From assembly GCF_008123515.1 (NCBI RefSeq), contig NZ_VSSR01000038.1:1-64000 (forward strand): DNA of 64,000 bases, given 5' to 3'. Position numbers and translations under genes: made by a program. Source of the stretch: Bradyrhizobium cytisi. GTDB taxonomy: Bacteria; Pseudomonadota; Alphaproteobacteria; Rhizobiales; Xanthobacteraceae. The notes under the pieces are model-generated. The model worked only from the letters and a program-made list of their open reading frames with translations. It did not search any database and had not been told where the DNA came from. Below are positions 33,458 through 42,642 of this stretch, in pieces. The number at the start of each line of letters is the position of its first letter. The first letter of the stretch is position 1.

Positions 33458-34732
33458 ATGTCTGGAAGCCTGATGACAAGGTCGTTGATAGCGCTTGCCG
33501 TTGTCGTCGGCCTCGCGGCCTCGACGGCCCGCGCGGATTCGTTGTTGCCGGTCGGACCGAAGGAGGGCGACCAGGCCCTGTCGCCATTCTATCGCTGGTC
33601 CGAAACCTTGCCCGAGAGCCCCGGCGTGATGCTGCGCAAGGAGCCGATGCTCGCGCAGTCCGAGATCACAAGCGCAGCCCTCGCCGAACGCATTCTCTAC
33701 ACATCGAGCGATCTGCGCTGGCACGCCGGCATCGTACCGGTCAGCGGCACGCTTTATCTGCCCAAGGGCGAGCCGCCGGCCGGAGGCTGGCCCTTGGTCG
33801 CGTGGGCGCACGGCACGCTCGGCATTTCAGATGCATGTGCGCCTTCCTGGACCGGTCACAAGCCGCGCGATGCCACCTACATCCAGCGCTGGCTGGAGAA
33901 CGGCTTCGCGGTCGTCGCCACCGATTATCAAGGACTCGGCGGACCTGGTCCGCATCCGTATTTGATCTGGCAGGCGGAAGGCCGCTCGGTGCTCGACGGC
34001 GTGCGTGCCGCGCTCTCAGCGTATCGGGACAGGCTCGCGTCAAAAGTCTTCGTCACCGGGCAGTCGCAGGGCTCGGGTGCCGCCATGGGCGCGACCGTGA
34101 TTGCGGAGAGCTACGCGCCGGAGGTGCCACTCGTCGCCACCGTCGCGACGGGGCTCGTTTCGACCTTCCCGGACGGTCCTTACAAGCCGCCGCAGACCAC
34201 CTCGATCGGTTCACCGATCTACACGTCGCTCATGCTGCTGGGCGGTTCGCTGCCCGACGGCGCACCCTCCGCTGATGATCTCGTCTCCGAAAAGGGCAAG
34301 CCGATCCTGAAGGCGGCGCGCGAGAGCTGCACCACCGAGATGCGCAATGTGGCACGTAGGGACGACATCACTGTCGACAACGTCTATGTCGAACCGATCG
34401 ACAAGGTGCTGACGCGGTTGACTGCGGTCACGGACATGAAGGCGGTGCGGCTCAAGGTGCCGTTGCTGCTCGGCACCGGCCTTGCCGATTCCACGCTGGT
34501 CCCGACCCGGCAATATGCGGAAGTCGCGGCCCTCTGCGCCGCTGGAAACGAATTGGTCTGGAAGACCTATCCCGGCGCCACGCATAATGGTGGCCTGAAC
34601 GCCGCTTTTCCGGATGCGCTGGCCTTTTTCCGCGGCATGCTCGCTGGCCAGAAGCCGCAGAGCAATTGCGCCGAGATCACGGAGCCCGGCGCGCCCGGTG
34701 AAGTCGCGCAAGGGGTAGCCTTCAACGACTAG
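33458..34732 (+). CDS. Secreted lipase-like alpha/beta hydrolase
   Basis: A 424-residue exported hydrolase. The signal peptide is MTRSLIALAVVVGLAASTAR-AD. The nucleophile elbow GQSQG (Ser203) and the preceding AWAHGT oxyanion segment (116-121) match the secretory lipase (LIP) family. The catalytic His is probably in GATHNGG near the C-terminus. ATG 33458 has GGAG seven bases upstream; ATG 33473 is an alternative. Its stop codon overlaps, tail to tail, the stop of the next gene by two bases. Confidence 0.82.
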   Translation: MSGSLMTRSLIALAVVVGLAASTARADSLLPVGPKEGDQALSPFYRWSETLPESPGVMLRKEPMLAQSEITSAALAERILYTSSDLRWHAGIVPVSGTLYLPKGEPPAGGWPLVAWAHGTLGISDACAPSWTGHKPRDATYIQRWLENGFAVVATDYQGLGGPGPHPYLIWQAEGRSVLDGVRAALSAYRDRLASKVFVTGQSQGSGAAMGATVIAESYAPEVPLVATVATGLVSTFPDGPYKPPQTTSIGSPIYTSLMLLGGSLPDGAPSADDLVSEKGKPILKAARESCTTEMRNVARRDDITVDNVYVEPIDKVLTRLTAVTDMKAVRLKVPLLLGTGLADSTLVPTRQYAEVAALCAAGNELVWKTYPGATHNGGLNAAFPDALAFFRGMLAGQKPQSNCAEITEPGAPGEVAQGVAFND

Positions 34733-35820
34733 CCGACCAGATATTTCCTCACCGCCGCCTCGTCCCATTCGATCCCGTTGCCGGGCTCCTCGCCCGGCAA
34801 CGCAAAGCCGTCCTTGATCTTGAGCCGTGTCGCCAGCACCGCGTCGGCCCAGTCGACATATTCCAGCCAATGCGCGGTCGGCGTCACGCAGAGCACGTGC
34901 GCGCTGACCTCCGAGAACAGATGGGTTGACATCTCGATGCCGGCGGCGTGCGCGAGCGCGGCGGCGCGCAGCCAGCCGGAGACGCCGCCGATGCGCTGCA
35001 CGTCGGGCATCACGTAGTCGCAGGCCTCCGCTGACAGTGCGGCCTGCATCGAAAACGCGCTGTCGAAATTCTCACCGATCTGGACCGGTGTGCGCAGCGC
35101 GTCCGCAATGCGGGCGCAGCCCTCATAGTCGTCATGGCGGATCGGCTCCTCGATCCAGGTCAGGCCTTCATCGTCGAGCATCTCGCCGCGGCGAATGGCT
35201 TCGGTCACCGTCAGTGCCTGGTTGTAGTCGCACATCAGCGTGACTTCGTCGCCAACCGCCTTGCGCACTGCGCGCACGACGGCGAGGTCGTCCCGCGCAT
35301 CGGGCCGGCCGACGCGGATTTTTGCGGCATGAAAACCCTCGGCCAGCAGCTTGTGGGCTTCCTCCACCGCGGCGCCCGCCGGCATGATGCCGAGCCCCTT
35401 CGAATTGTAGGCCTTCACCGGTTTCGGCGCGCCGCCGAGCAGGCGGGCTAGCGGCAGGCCGCGCGCGCGGGCCAGCGCGTCCCACGCCGCCATGTCGATG
35501 CCGGATTGCGCCAGCCGTTGCAGCCCGGCGAGCCCGAGCAGCGTGAAACGCTGGGTCAGCTTGCGCTCGATCTCGAACGGCAGCAGCTCGTCGCCGGCGA
35601 GCAGCTCCGACATTTCCGTGACCATCGCGGTCAGCGGCTTCAGGGCCGACGGCGTGATCGAGAACAGATAGGCGTGCCCCACCGCCCCCTGGTCCGTCTC
35701 GCAGTCGATCAGCACCAGCGGCGCTTTCCCGACCGCGCCGGTCGAGGTCTTGAGCGGCAAATTCATCGGCACGATCACGGGGCGCGCGTTGAAGCGCTTG
35801 ATGCGGATGGTCTCGGTCAT
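34729..35820 (-). CDS. Enolase-superfamily enzyme, mandelate racemase/muconate lactonizing type
   Basis: A 363-residue protein with the capping domain (ARPVIVPMNLPLKTSTGAVG) and the barrel. Barrel acid-base residues are AAKIRVG (the K-x-K position is K-x-R), metal ligands CDYNQ, WIEEP and IGENF, and a C-terminal STHLFSE histidine. The His places it in the mandelate racemase group; an Arg instead of the second Lys is a deviation that may change substrate or direction. GGGAGA lies before ATG 35820. The substrate is unknown (acid sugar or aromatic hydroxyacid types are usual). Confidence 0.85.
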   Translation of the reverse strand: MTETIRIKRFNARPVIVPMNLPLKTSTGAVGKAPLVLIDCETDQGAVGHAYLFSITPSALKPLTAMVTEMSELLAGDELLPFEIERKLTQRFTLLGLAGLQRLAQSGIDMAAWDALARARGLPLARLLGGAPKPVKAYNSKGLGIMPAGAAVEEAHKLLAEGFHAAKIRVGRPDARDDLAVVRAVRKAVGDEVTLMCDYNQALTVTEAIRRGEMLDDEGLTWIEEPIRHDDYEGCARIADALRTPVQIGENFDSAFSMQAALSAEACDYVMPDVQRIGGVSGWLRAAALAHAAGIEMSTHLFSEVSAHVLCVTPTAHWLEYVDWADAVLATRLKIKDGFALPGEEPGNGIEWDEAAVRKYLVG

Positions 35821-35901
35821 GGGATCTCCCGGCGGAGCGAATGCAGGTTCAAGCCCGATCTTAAACATTCGCCATGAAACGAAAAGATGGCCTGAGTCCG
35901 C

Positions 35902-37125
35902 TCACCGCCCCGCACCTTCTGAAAACGCCGTCTCGATCACCGCGCCGAAGGGCTGCCAGGAGCGGCCGTCGAACTGGACCAGCCGCATCTGCTTGATCGG
36001 CAGATAGCTGTCGGGCGACGTATTCATCCCGATATTGGGCAGCGCGACGGAGGGGTGATAATCCTGCAGCGACGCTGCCTGGCGCATGATGTTCTCGCGC
36101 GAAAGGTCGTCGCCGCATTGCTTCAGCACCTGCGTCAGCGCCTCGGCCGCGGCATAGCCATAGAGTGCGGCACTGTTGTTCGTGCTTTCGACGTGATGAT
36201 ATTTATCCATGAAGGCGAACCAGTCCTTCATGGCGGGATCGTCTTTCCATGCCGGATCGCTCGGATCCTTCAGAAAAGCCGTCGAGATCACCCCGGCCGA
36301 ATTCTGCAGGCCGGCAGGCGCCATCGCGTTGGCGATCGAGGCGGAGGCATCGTTCACGATCACGACCGGGTGCCAGTTGAGCGAGGCGGCCAGCTTGATC
36401 ACCTGGGCCGCCGTCGACGGCACGCCGAGAAAGACGAAAACATCGGCACCCGCGCGCTTGAGGATCGAGACGTGCCCTTCGAGATGCTCATCTGAGATGT
36501 CGAAGGCGATGTCGACGAGGATCAGGCGGTTCAGGTTGCCAAGACCTTCCTCGATACCCTTGAGGAGCGCGCGTCCGAACTGGTCGTTCTGCCACAGCAC
36601 CACGATCTTGCGATGCGGATAATAGGCCTGGATGTAGTTGGCGTAGATGCGCCCTTCCGACCGGAACGGCGGCTGCCAGCCCATGGTCCAGGGAAACGCC
36701 TTGGCCTGGCTCAGCTCCTCGTCGCCGGAGGCGACGAACAGCTGCGGGACCTTCTTCTCGTTCAGGTACCAGCGCGTGGCGAGATTGCCGGGCGTGCCGA
36801 ATGATCCGAACATCAGGTGCACGTCGTCCTTCTCGACGAGATTGCGAGTCAGATCGAGCGCGACCGTGGGATCGGAATTGTCGTCGCGGCTGATGAAGCG
36901 GACCTTGCGGCCGTTGATCCCGCCATGATCGTTGACCATGTCGAAATAGGCGGCCTCCGCCTGGCCGATCGCGCCGAATTCCGAGAGCGGTCCCGAATAC
37001 GGCATGAGATTGCCGATGCGGATTTCGCTGTCGGAAGTGGGCTGATCCGAACGCTGCTCCGACATCGCCCCGAGCGAGGCGAGAGCGACGATCAAAACGA
37101 ACAGCAGCCTGCCGGTGACGCGCAT
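35902..37125 (-). CDS. Branched-chain-amino-acid-type ABC substrate-binding protein
   Basis: A 407-residue periplasmic binding protein (type I, LivJ/Peripla_BP_6). The signal peptide is MRVTGRLLFVLIVALASLGA. The mature start SEIRIGNLMPYSGPLSEFGA and GINGRKVRFISRDDNSDPTV are typical of this family. No permease or ATPase genes are beside it, so it works with a transporter elsewhere or acts as a sensor. ATG 37125 is preferred because the signal peptide begins there; the frame is open to 37176. Confidence 0.85.
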   Translation of the reverse strand: MRVTGRLLFVLIVALASLGAMSEQRSDQPTSDSEIRIGNLMPYSGPLSEFGAIGQAEAAYFDMVNDHGGINGRKVRFISRDDNSDPTVALDLTRNLVEKDDVHLMFGSFGTPGNLATRWYLNEKKVPQLFVASGDEELSQAKAFPWTMGWQPPFRSEGRIYANYIQAYYPHRKIVVLWQNDQFGRALLKGIEEGLGNLNRLILVDIAFDISDEHLEGHVSILKRAGADVFVFLGVPSTAAQVIKLAASLNWHPVVIVNDASASIANAMAPAGLQNSAGVISTAFLKDPSDPAWKDDPAMKDWFAFMDKYHHVESTNNSAALYGYAAAEALTQVLKQCGDDLSRENIMRQAASLQDYHPSVALPNIGMNTSPDSYLPIKQMRLVQFDGRSWQPFGAVIETAFSEGAGR

Positions 37126-37305
37126 GCTCGACACCTTGTCGTTGTTGGCCCCCAACGAACTCGGCTCGTTCTGCACCCAAGGGAGTTGATTTACGTCAAG
37201 CGTTTGGCAATCCTGTGGCTGGGCGGCGCGATAGAAGCGGCAGGCGTGCTGACGCGCTGCACTTGCCTAGCCGTCCTTAGTCGCCCGCAACGCGGCCATG
37301 GCGGC

Positions 37306-38760
37306 CTAATCTCCGAACCAGGTCGCGAGAGCCTCCACGAGACCTTCGCATTTGCCCGTGCTGATCCAGGCGACATGTCCGTCGGGCCGGACGAGAACGG
37401 CGGCAGGGGTCGGAACGACACCGATCACCGGCATCTCGCAGATGCCCGCGAACGTCGCGCTGACTTGCCTGACGCGTTCGTCCCATCGCTCGGGGACAGC
37501 GCAGCCGGGCGGGCCGAGATTGAGCAAGAGCGGCCGCGCATCTCGCATCAGCTCGAATACGCGCGTCGGGCCATCAGCGGTGACAAGGTCCAGGTCGGGC
37601 ATGCGTCTGCCGAGCAGAGGGTGGCATCCTTCCTCGCCATAGCGGATGTCGAGGCCCGACACCTTGGCGGAATACCATCTCCTCGGCTCATCCATCTTCA
37701 TAGTGTTGGCGACGAACCCGCGGAGCGCCGTGGTGTGCTCGTCGCCACGGTTGAGAGCGGTGAGCGCCAGCGTCAACTCGAGCAGCGCGGCCCCAACCGG
37801 TTGCCGCTCCGCGTGATAGGTGTCGAGCAGGGCATCGGGTGAGATCCCCTTCACGACCTGGGCGAGCTTCCACCCGAGATTCACGGCATCCTGCAGCCCG
37901 ACGTTCAGGCCCTGTCCTCCCACGGGGGAGTGGATGTGCGCGGCATCGCCCGCGAGCAGGACGCGGCTCTTCCGATACGCTTCCGCTTGCCGCGCAGCGT
38001 CCGTGAACCGCGACATCCACGTGACCTCATGGATGCCCAGATCCGATCCGTAGGCGGTTTGGAGCGCTGCCCTGAGATCTGCTTCGGTGGGGCTGCCGCC
38101 CCGCTCGAGCCGCTGCTCCGTCACGATGCCGCGCACGCGCGGGCCGCTGTCCAGCCGTCCCAGGGCATACAGCCCCCGGTTCCCGTAGCGGATGCCAAGC
38201 GGCGGCTCGTCCGTCATGTCGGCTTCGAAGATGAGATAGCTCGCCTGTGGCTCGGATCCGGGAAATCCGATGCCCGCGGTCTTGCGCACGAGGCTGCGGC
38301 CGCCGTCGCAGCCGACGAGATAGCGTGAACCGAGCCTGCGCCCGTCCGTCAGGTGAACGTCGACCCGCTCCGTGGTTTCGACAAAGGTCGCCATCTCGCA
38401 GCCTCGATAGAAGGTCACGGCGAGTTCAGAGACCCAGTCGGCGAGACCGCGCTCGATTTTTTCCTGCCAGAGCCCGAGCGTGTAGTTGTGGCGGCTAGGC
38501 CGGTCGCGGGCCTCGAGGACGATGCCGGCGAGCGCGACGGCGTAGTGCTTGGTCCCTTGCGGCAGGAACCTTTCCGCTATGCCCCGCTGATCGAGAAGCT
38601 CGATCGCCCGTGGATGCAGACCGCTCGCGCGCGAGCCCTCCACGTCCTGGTTCGGACGCTTCTCGACGATCGCGGCGTTCACGCCGGCCACGGCCAGCTC
38701 CCCAGCCAGCATCAATCCAGTTGGACCGCCGCCGACGATGATCACGTCATGTTCCGTCAT
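37306..38760 (-). CDS. FAD-dependent aromatic-ring monooxygenase
   Basis: A 484-residue flavoprotein of the phenol/PHBH hydroxylase type. Dinucleotide motif DVIIVGGGPTGLMLAGEL is at the N-terminus; the DG motif is GCDGGRSLVRK; the GD motif is LLAGDAAHIHSPVGGQGLN. The C-terminal thioredoxin-like domain is present (PLLNLG...). It hydroxylates an aromatic compound using NAD(P)H and O2; the substrate is not readable from sequence. It stands alone between a binding-protein gene and an esterase-like gene. Confidence 0.85.
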   Translation of the reverse strand: MTEHDVIIVGGGPTGLMLAGELAVAGVNAAIVEKRPNQDVEGSRASGLHPRAIELLDQRGIAERFLPQGTKHYAVALAGIVLEARDRPSRHNYTLGLWQEKIERGLADWVSELAVTFYRGCEMATFVETTERVDVHLTDGRRLGSRYLVGCDGGRSLVRKTAGIGFPGSEPQASYLIFEADMTDEPPLGIRYGNRGLYALGRLDSGPRVRGIVTEQRLERGGSPTEADLRAALQTAYGSDLGIHEVTWMSRFTDAARQAEAYRKSRVLLAGDAAHIHSPVGGQGLNVGLQDAVNLGWKLAQVVKGISPDALLDTYHAERQPVGAALLELTLALTALNRGDEHTTALRGFVANTMKMDEPRRWYSAKVSGLDIRYGEEGCHPLLGRRMPDLDLVTADGPTRVFELMRDARPLLLNLGPPGCAVPERWDERVRQVSATFAGICEMPVIGVVPTPAAVLVRPDGHVAWISTGKCEGLVEALATWFGD

Positions 38761-39004
38761 GTGCCACCCCTGACTCGGTAGGAGGCCTGACTTCTACGGG
38801 GGAGGCGGGGTCTTGAAGCAAGAGCATTGTGCTCCACATATATGAACTGAAAGCAGCGCATGGCCTGGCACGCGCCTTCGCCCGCTGCATCGCTCCCGAT
38901 AGTATTGCGCTTCTCTGGCGTCGTGCCGCCCCGACACAGGCGGCGTGAGTCCATCATCGTCCGGCATATTGGCTTGGCGACGAATTCGGGCGTCCCGCTG
39001 ATGC

Positions 39005-39940
39005 TTACGGCAGCCCGCGCGCCTCCAGCTGATGCACCAGCAGCAGCGTCGGCTCGGCGAGGCTGTCACCGGAGCCGTCCAGCCCAAATGCGGCAGCGAT
39101 GCCGTCGCGGCTGCGCAGCAGCGTGGTGCGCGGGCAGTGGCCGGCGCCGCACAGCGTCTTCTTCAGGGTCTCGCCCTGCGCGACCAGGTTCGCGGGATCG
39201 TTGGCGGCCCAGGCCAGCACGATCGGCGCATCGACATTGAGGATGCCGGGAAACACCGAGCGCTTGTCATATTGAGCGGCGTCAGTGCCGAAATACGCCT
39301 TCTCGCTGTCGCTGGCGTCCTTGCCGGCGCGGTAGATACCGGATACCAGCACGACCGCCGCGACATCGGCGCGGTCGGCCTGGAGCTCGGGATGCGCCAG
39401 CAGGCTAGCGACATGGAAGGCGCCGGCGCCGTAGCCGACCGCGACGATCTCGCGGGCGTCGCCGTTGAACAGGTCGATATTGCCGTGGATCCAGGACAGC
39501 GCCGCTGCGACATCGGTCGCGCCCATCGGCCAGGTCGCGGCGGGCGCCAGGCGGTAGTTCACGCGCACCCCGATCATCCCGTTGCGCGCGGCAAAGCACA
39601 TCGCCTCGTCCTGGATGTCGCGGGACAGGTCCGGAGCGCCGCGGTCACCGGTAAACGTGTCGCCCGCCACGAACAGCAGCACCGGTCGCGGCGTATCCGC
39701 CTTGGTGGTCTCGCTGATCGCGACGTCGAGCACATTGGCCCCGCCGTCGCCATAGCGCAGGCCGCGCGAGAAGGTGACCTGCTCGCACAGGCGCGCGACG
39801 CCGCCGGCGGTCGTGTCGTTATCGGTGAGGCCGACCGGCACGAGATCGGACGGCGCGGTCAGTCGCGCCGGCAACGGGCCATGTGCGGAGGCCGCTGTCA
39901 CGCTCAGAACAAGCAAAAATGCGAGACAATTCTTCATCAT
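39005..39940 (-). CDS. Esterase-fold protein lacking the catalytic serine
   Basis: A 311-residue exported alpha/beta-hydrolase-fold protein (signal peptide MMKNCLAFLLVLSVTAASAH). It resembles BD-FAE/kynurenine-formamidase-type esterases: VRVNYRLAPAATWPMGATDV, then AALSWIHGNIDLFNGDAREI. The nucleophile elbow, normally G-x-S-x-G, is GYGAG (169-173), with Gly171 in place of Ser; the codon is GGC. The oxyanion HGG is also altered (FVAGDTF), and the expected His near the end reads RDGIA. It is probably a non-enzymatic relative. The frame is intact. Confidence 0.78.
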   Translation of the reverse strand: MMKNCLAFLLVLSVTAASAHGPLPARLTAPSDLVPVGLTDNDTTAGGVARLCEQVTFSRGLRYGDGGANVLDVAISETTKADTPRPVLLFVAGDTFTGDRGAPDLSRDIQDEAMCFAARNGMIGVRVNYRLAPAATWPMGATDVAAALSWIHGNIDLFNGDAREIVAVGYGAGAFHVASLLAHPELQADRADVAAVVLVSGIYRAGKDASDSEKAYFGTDAAQYDKRSVFPGILNVDAPIVLAWAANDPANLVAQGETLKKTLCGAGHCPRTTLLRSRDGIAAAFGLDGSGDSLAEPTLLLVHQLEARGLP

Positions 39941-40075
39941 CGTGGTGCCGGCCTTGAGCGCTTCGGTTTGGTGCGCCGATTTGGCCTGTCTTTTCAATTC
40001 GCCTTGCTACTTGGTCTTGTCAGTTCATCTTGCGGCGATTTCACGGCACCGTTGGTTCGCCCCGTCACGCCTTGT

Positions 40076-40573
40076 TCAATCGGCCGACTGGAACGTGCAA
40101 TCCGCCCCGCTGCCGTCCTTCTGCCTGACGGCATTGGGGTCGATCGTGCAGCTCAGCTTGCTCAGGCTCTCGAAATTCGATCCCGCCGCACCGTCGGGCG
40201 GAATGCCGGCCAGCGCCTCGGTCGCGAAAATCTCGTTGGCCGTGGAGCCGTTCACGGTCTTGACCTTCTTGCCGAACGAGACCTCGCAGTTGCGCAAGGT
40301 GATGTCGACATTGCTGGTGCGGCAGACGATCCTGTCCGCGGTCACGACGATCGGCTTCTTGTAGGGAATATCGGCGTTGACGGCGAACAGCATCGCAACC
40401 GCCTTCTTCTCGGCGCCCGACAGGATCGGCGACAGCGGCGCGATCACCCCCGCCAGCGCCAGCGCCGTGGAGCCGGAGATTTTCGAAGGCGTGGCGCCGG
40501 ATGCGCCCGCGACAGGGAACGCACCGGCCACGAGGATTGCACCGGCGCGGCAGGCGGACATCGTGAGTTTCAT
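40076..40573 (-). CDS. Exported protein of unknown function
   Basis: A 165-residue periplasmic protein with signal peptide MKLTMSACRAGAILVAGAFP. The mature part includes KKPIVVTADRIVCRTSNVDI and LRNCEVSFGKKVKTVNGSTA, and ends with two cysteines (LSCTIDPN, ADCTFQ). Paired cysteines suggest disulfides. No family is recognised. It follows the esterase-like gene on the same strand, 130 bases away. Confidence 0.7.
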   Translation of the reverse strand: MKLTMSACRAGAILVAGAFPVAGASGATPSKISGSTALALAGVIAPLSPILSGAEKKAVAMLFAVNADIPYKKPIVVTADRIVCRTSNVDITLRNCEVSFGKKVKTVNGSTANEIFATEALAGIPPDGAAGSNFESLSKLSCTIDPNAVRQKDGSGADCTFQSAD

Positions 40574-40896
40574 GGGCGTTTTTCCTCTCCGGTCACGGCT
40601 TTGCCGCCAAATGACAGTCGCAGCCTATGACAGATTTCCCATTAGGGGGAGGGCTATAGTCTTAGTCCCGGGAGAGTTGAACGCGACGAGGTCACTTGTT
40701 GAATAAGAACGTGTACTCATGAGGGCACGGACGGAAGGCCGCTTCCGAGAGCGCAGCGGGCCAATTGTGCTCGAATTGAATTCTTCGGCCTTTGACCCGA
40801 AACAGAGGTTTCCTGATGCAACGCCGAAAATGTTAGGAGATGCTGAATACGCTCTCAGAGCAACTCGGGCGACCCGGCACTTGATAGGGCAAAGTT
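40574..40896. other. No gene recognised
   Basis: About 320 bases between divergent genes. Open frames that cross it have no start with a ribosome site and no family resemblance. Confidence 0.4.
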
Positions 40897-41175
40897 ATGA
40901 CCGAAACCGAAAAGAAGCTTCTGATCGCGCTCGTAGCCATGGTTCACCAACATCAGTACGAGTACGAGGATGACGTTGACACTCTCGCGGAGAGCGCCGG
41001 ACAACTTGCAATTCAGGCACTCGCGGACTTTGGACTGATGGAAATTGTGGACACCCGCTTTGGGCGCTGGACGGAAGCGGGTAGGAAGTTCTCCGAAGAA
41101 ATCGGGTATGTGAAGCACAAGACAGCCTATCCAGGTTCGATCAGATTGACCGGAAGGTCTGAGCCAGAAAAATGA
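40897..41175 (+). CDS. Hypothetical small acidic protein
   Basis: A 92-residue protein (MTETEKKLLIALVAMVHQHQ; YEYEDDVDTLAESAGQLAIQ), probably helical. ATG 40897 is preceded by TAGGGCAAAG, a weak ribosome site. Codon use looks coding but I recognise no family. It is the first of three short plus-strand ORFs in a segment that is poorer in GC than its neighbours. Confidence 0.45.
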   Translation: MTETEKKLLIALVAMVHQHQYEYEDDVDTLAESAGQLAIQALADFGLMEIVDTRFGRWTEAGRKFSEEIGYVKHKTAYPGSIRLTGRSEPEK

Positions 41176-41398
41176 AAGCCCGATGTCCGGTTGTGGCCCA
41201 ACGCTTCCGTTGACGCCGTACAGCTACACGTCGGTTCATTGGGGCAGACCTGAACTTGGTAGCCGAGCGCCAAGCCGACGCTTTTGACCCGTTGCAGACA
41301 TCCGCCGGAAACGATGTGATTTGAACTATGTTCTTTAATCAGAGCGAAAGGGTGCCTACGTTGTTGTCGTAGTAGCCCACTATCGAGGCGCGCGAGTT

Positions 41399-41656
41399 AT
41401 GCCGAAATGGCTTGTCGTAATCGTTGGCCTTGTCACCGCCGCGTCCTGCATTCCTGAAGTGCGCAACCGGGTGATATATTCGCTTAAGAGGCACCCTGCG
41501 CTCGTCGGTCCCGCTTTGACGTTGCTGGCAATAGCGGCAGTCTTGTATCTATTTATCGATCCTATCTCGGTCCTGTTTGTCGCGGTGATTGCACTCGTCG
41601 CCGGTCTGGCTGCACTCTTTGACCCAAAGACATACTCCCGAAGGCCACCAGCTTAG
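41399..41656 (+). CDS. Hypothetical small membrane protein
   Basis: An 85-residue protein with two to three hydrophobic segments (WLVVIVGLVTAASCI; LVGPALTLLAIAAVLYLFID; VLFVAVIALVAGLAALF). It has no recognised family. Coding potential is suggested by membrane-helix periodicity. The next ORF begins 25 bases after its stop. Confidence 0.5.
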   Translation: MPKWLVVIVGLVTAASCIPEVRNRVIYSLKRHPALVGPALTLLAIAAVLYLFIDPISVLFVAVIALVAGLAALFDPKTYSRRPPA

Positions 41657-41681
41657 ATCAGGTGAGGAGAACCTACCGATT

Positions 41682-41876
41682 ATGAGCGAAAATCTTGATA
41701 TATCTGAGCGATGTGCTCAGATTTCTCGGACAGCGGATGACACGACGCTCCGGTCGATATTTGCCCGGATGTCTCAGCTGTATCGTCAGTTGCATGAGGA
41801 AGAGGAGAAGCTTGCTGACTGGAAGAGGCAGCAAGACCCTTCGTCAACATTAGAATTCATTTTTAAGAAGCCGTGA
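41682..41876 (+). CDS. Hypothetical small soluble protein
   Basis: A 64-residue helical protein (MSENLDISERCAQISRTADD; MSQLYRQLHEEEEKLADWKR). ATG 41682 is preceded by GGTGAGGAG at 11 bases, close behind the membrane-protein ORF, so the two may be a pair. The 'RTADDTTLRSIFARM' pattern is common in small Bradyrhizobium proteins of unknown function. Confidence 0.5.
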   Translation: MSENLDISERCAQISRTADDTTLRSIFARMSQLYRQLHEEEEKLADWKRQQDPSSTLEFIFKKP

Positions 41877-42161
41877 GATCTGTCCGGATGTGAGGTCTCC
41901 TTGTGGCCCAAATGCGAAGTGCCGACCGCACCGAGCAATGTCTGAGTTCGGAGCCGAAGCGGAAAACATCTGCTCGCGCAGAGTTCTTCGCATCTTGACC
42001 CAAAGCCGACTCCCGTGTCCCGCGTGATCCCGTCAGTGGTCAGGATCTCTTGCGGACCTGGACGATGGTGGGCTTCCGCCACCGGTCATCACGTACGACC
42101 GTGCGGCGAATCGATCTTCTCAATGCGCTCTCGGGCTTCATGCGCCGCAGCCGGCCCGGTT

Positions 42162-42518
42162 TCAGCAGGTAATGTGAAAAAGGCCGATCTTCTTTGCGCG
42201 CGAGTCGTTGAACGTATGAATCGCCTTGGGGGTCGGCTCCAGCAGGACCTTGCAACCCTTTCTCGCAAAATACGTCTCAGCTTCCGGCGATAGGTGCACA
42301 TTGCCCATCTGGCCCGAGCCAAGAATCAGCTGCTCGCATCCGTCCTCATAGAGGAACTTCGCTTCGTCTTTCGAGAGGACATGCGAGGTGCCGTAGTACT
42401 TCTTCGACAGTTTTTTCTTCCGCCTTGCCACTTCACCGGAGAGACGAATGATCACGTCGTGTTCATAGGTCTTTCCGTCAATCGTGATGGTGCCGAATGT
42501 CGTGCGTTCGATCTCCAT
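42162..42518 (-). CDS. Mth938-like domain protein
   Basis: A 118-residue protein of the DUF498/Mth938 fold: FGTITIDGKTYEHDVIIRLS, LILGSGQMGNVHLSPEAETY, LLEPTPKAIHTFNDS. The family includes human NDUFAF3, an assembly factor of complex I, but bacterial members are uncharacterised. AAGGAG lies 11 bases before ATG 42518. It precedes the phosphofructokinase gene in chromosomal order but is downstream in transcription, on the same strand. Confidence 0.82.
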   Translation of the reverse strand: MEIERTTFGTITIDGKTYEHDVIIRLSGEVARRKKKLSKKYYGTSHVLSKDEAKFLYEDGCEQLILGSGQMGNVHLSPEAETYFARKGCKVLLEPTPKAIHTFNDSRAKKIGLFHITC

Positions 42519-42642
42519 GGCCTGACTCCTTCATGATCTCGGCACGAGGTCCTGACTCCGCGTCGGCAGACCCATCTGGCCGGGCAGCACTTCCGAGGCT
42601 GCCCCATACGAGACGTTCTTGGGGTTGCCACCTGCCACCCCC

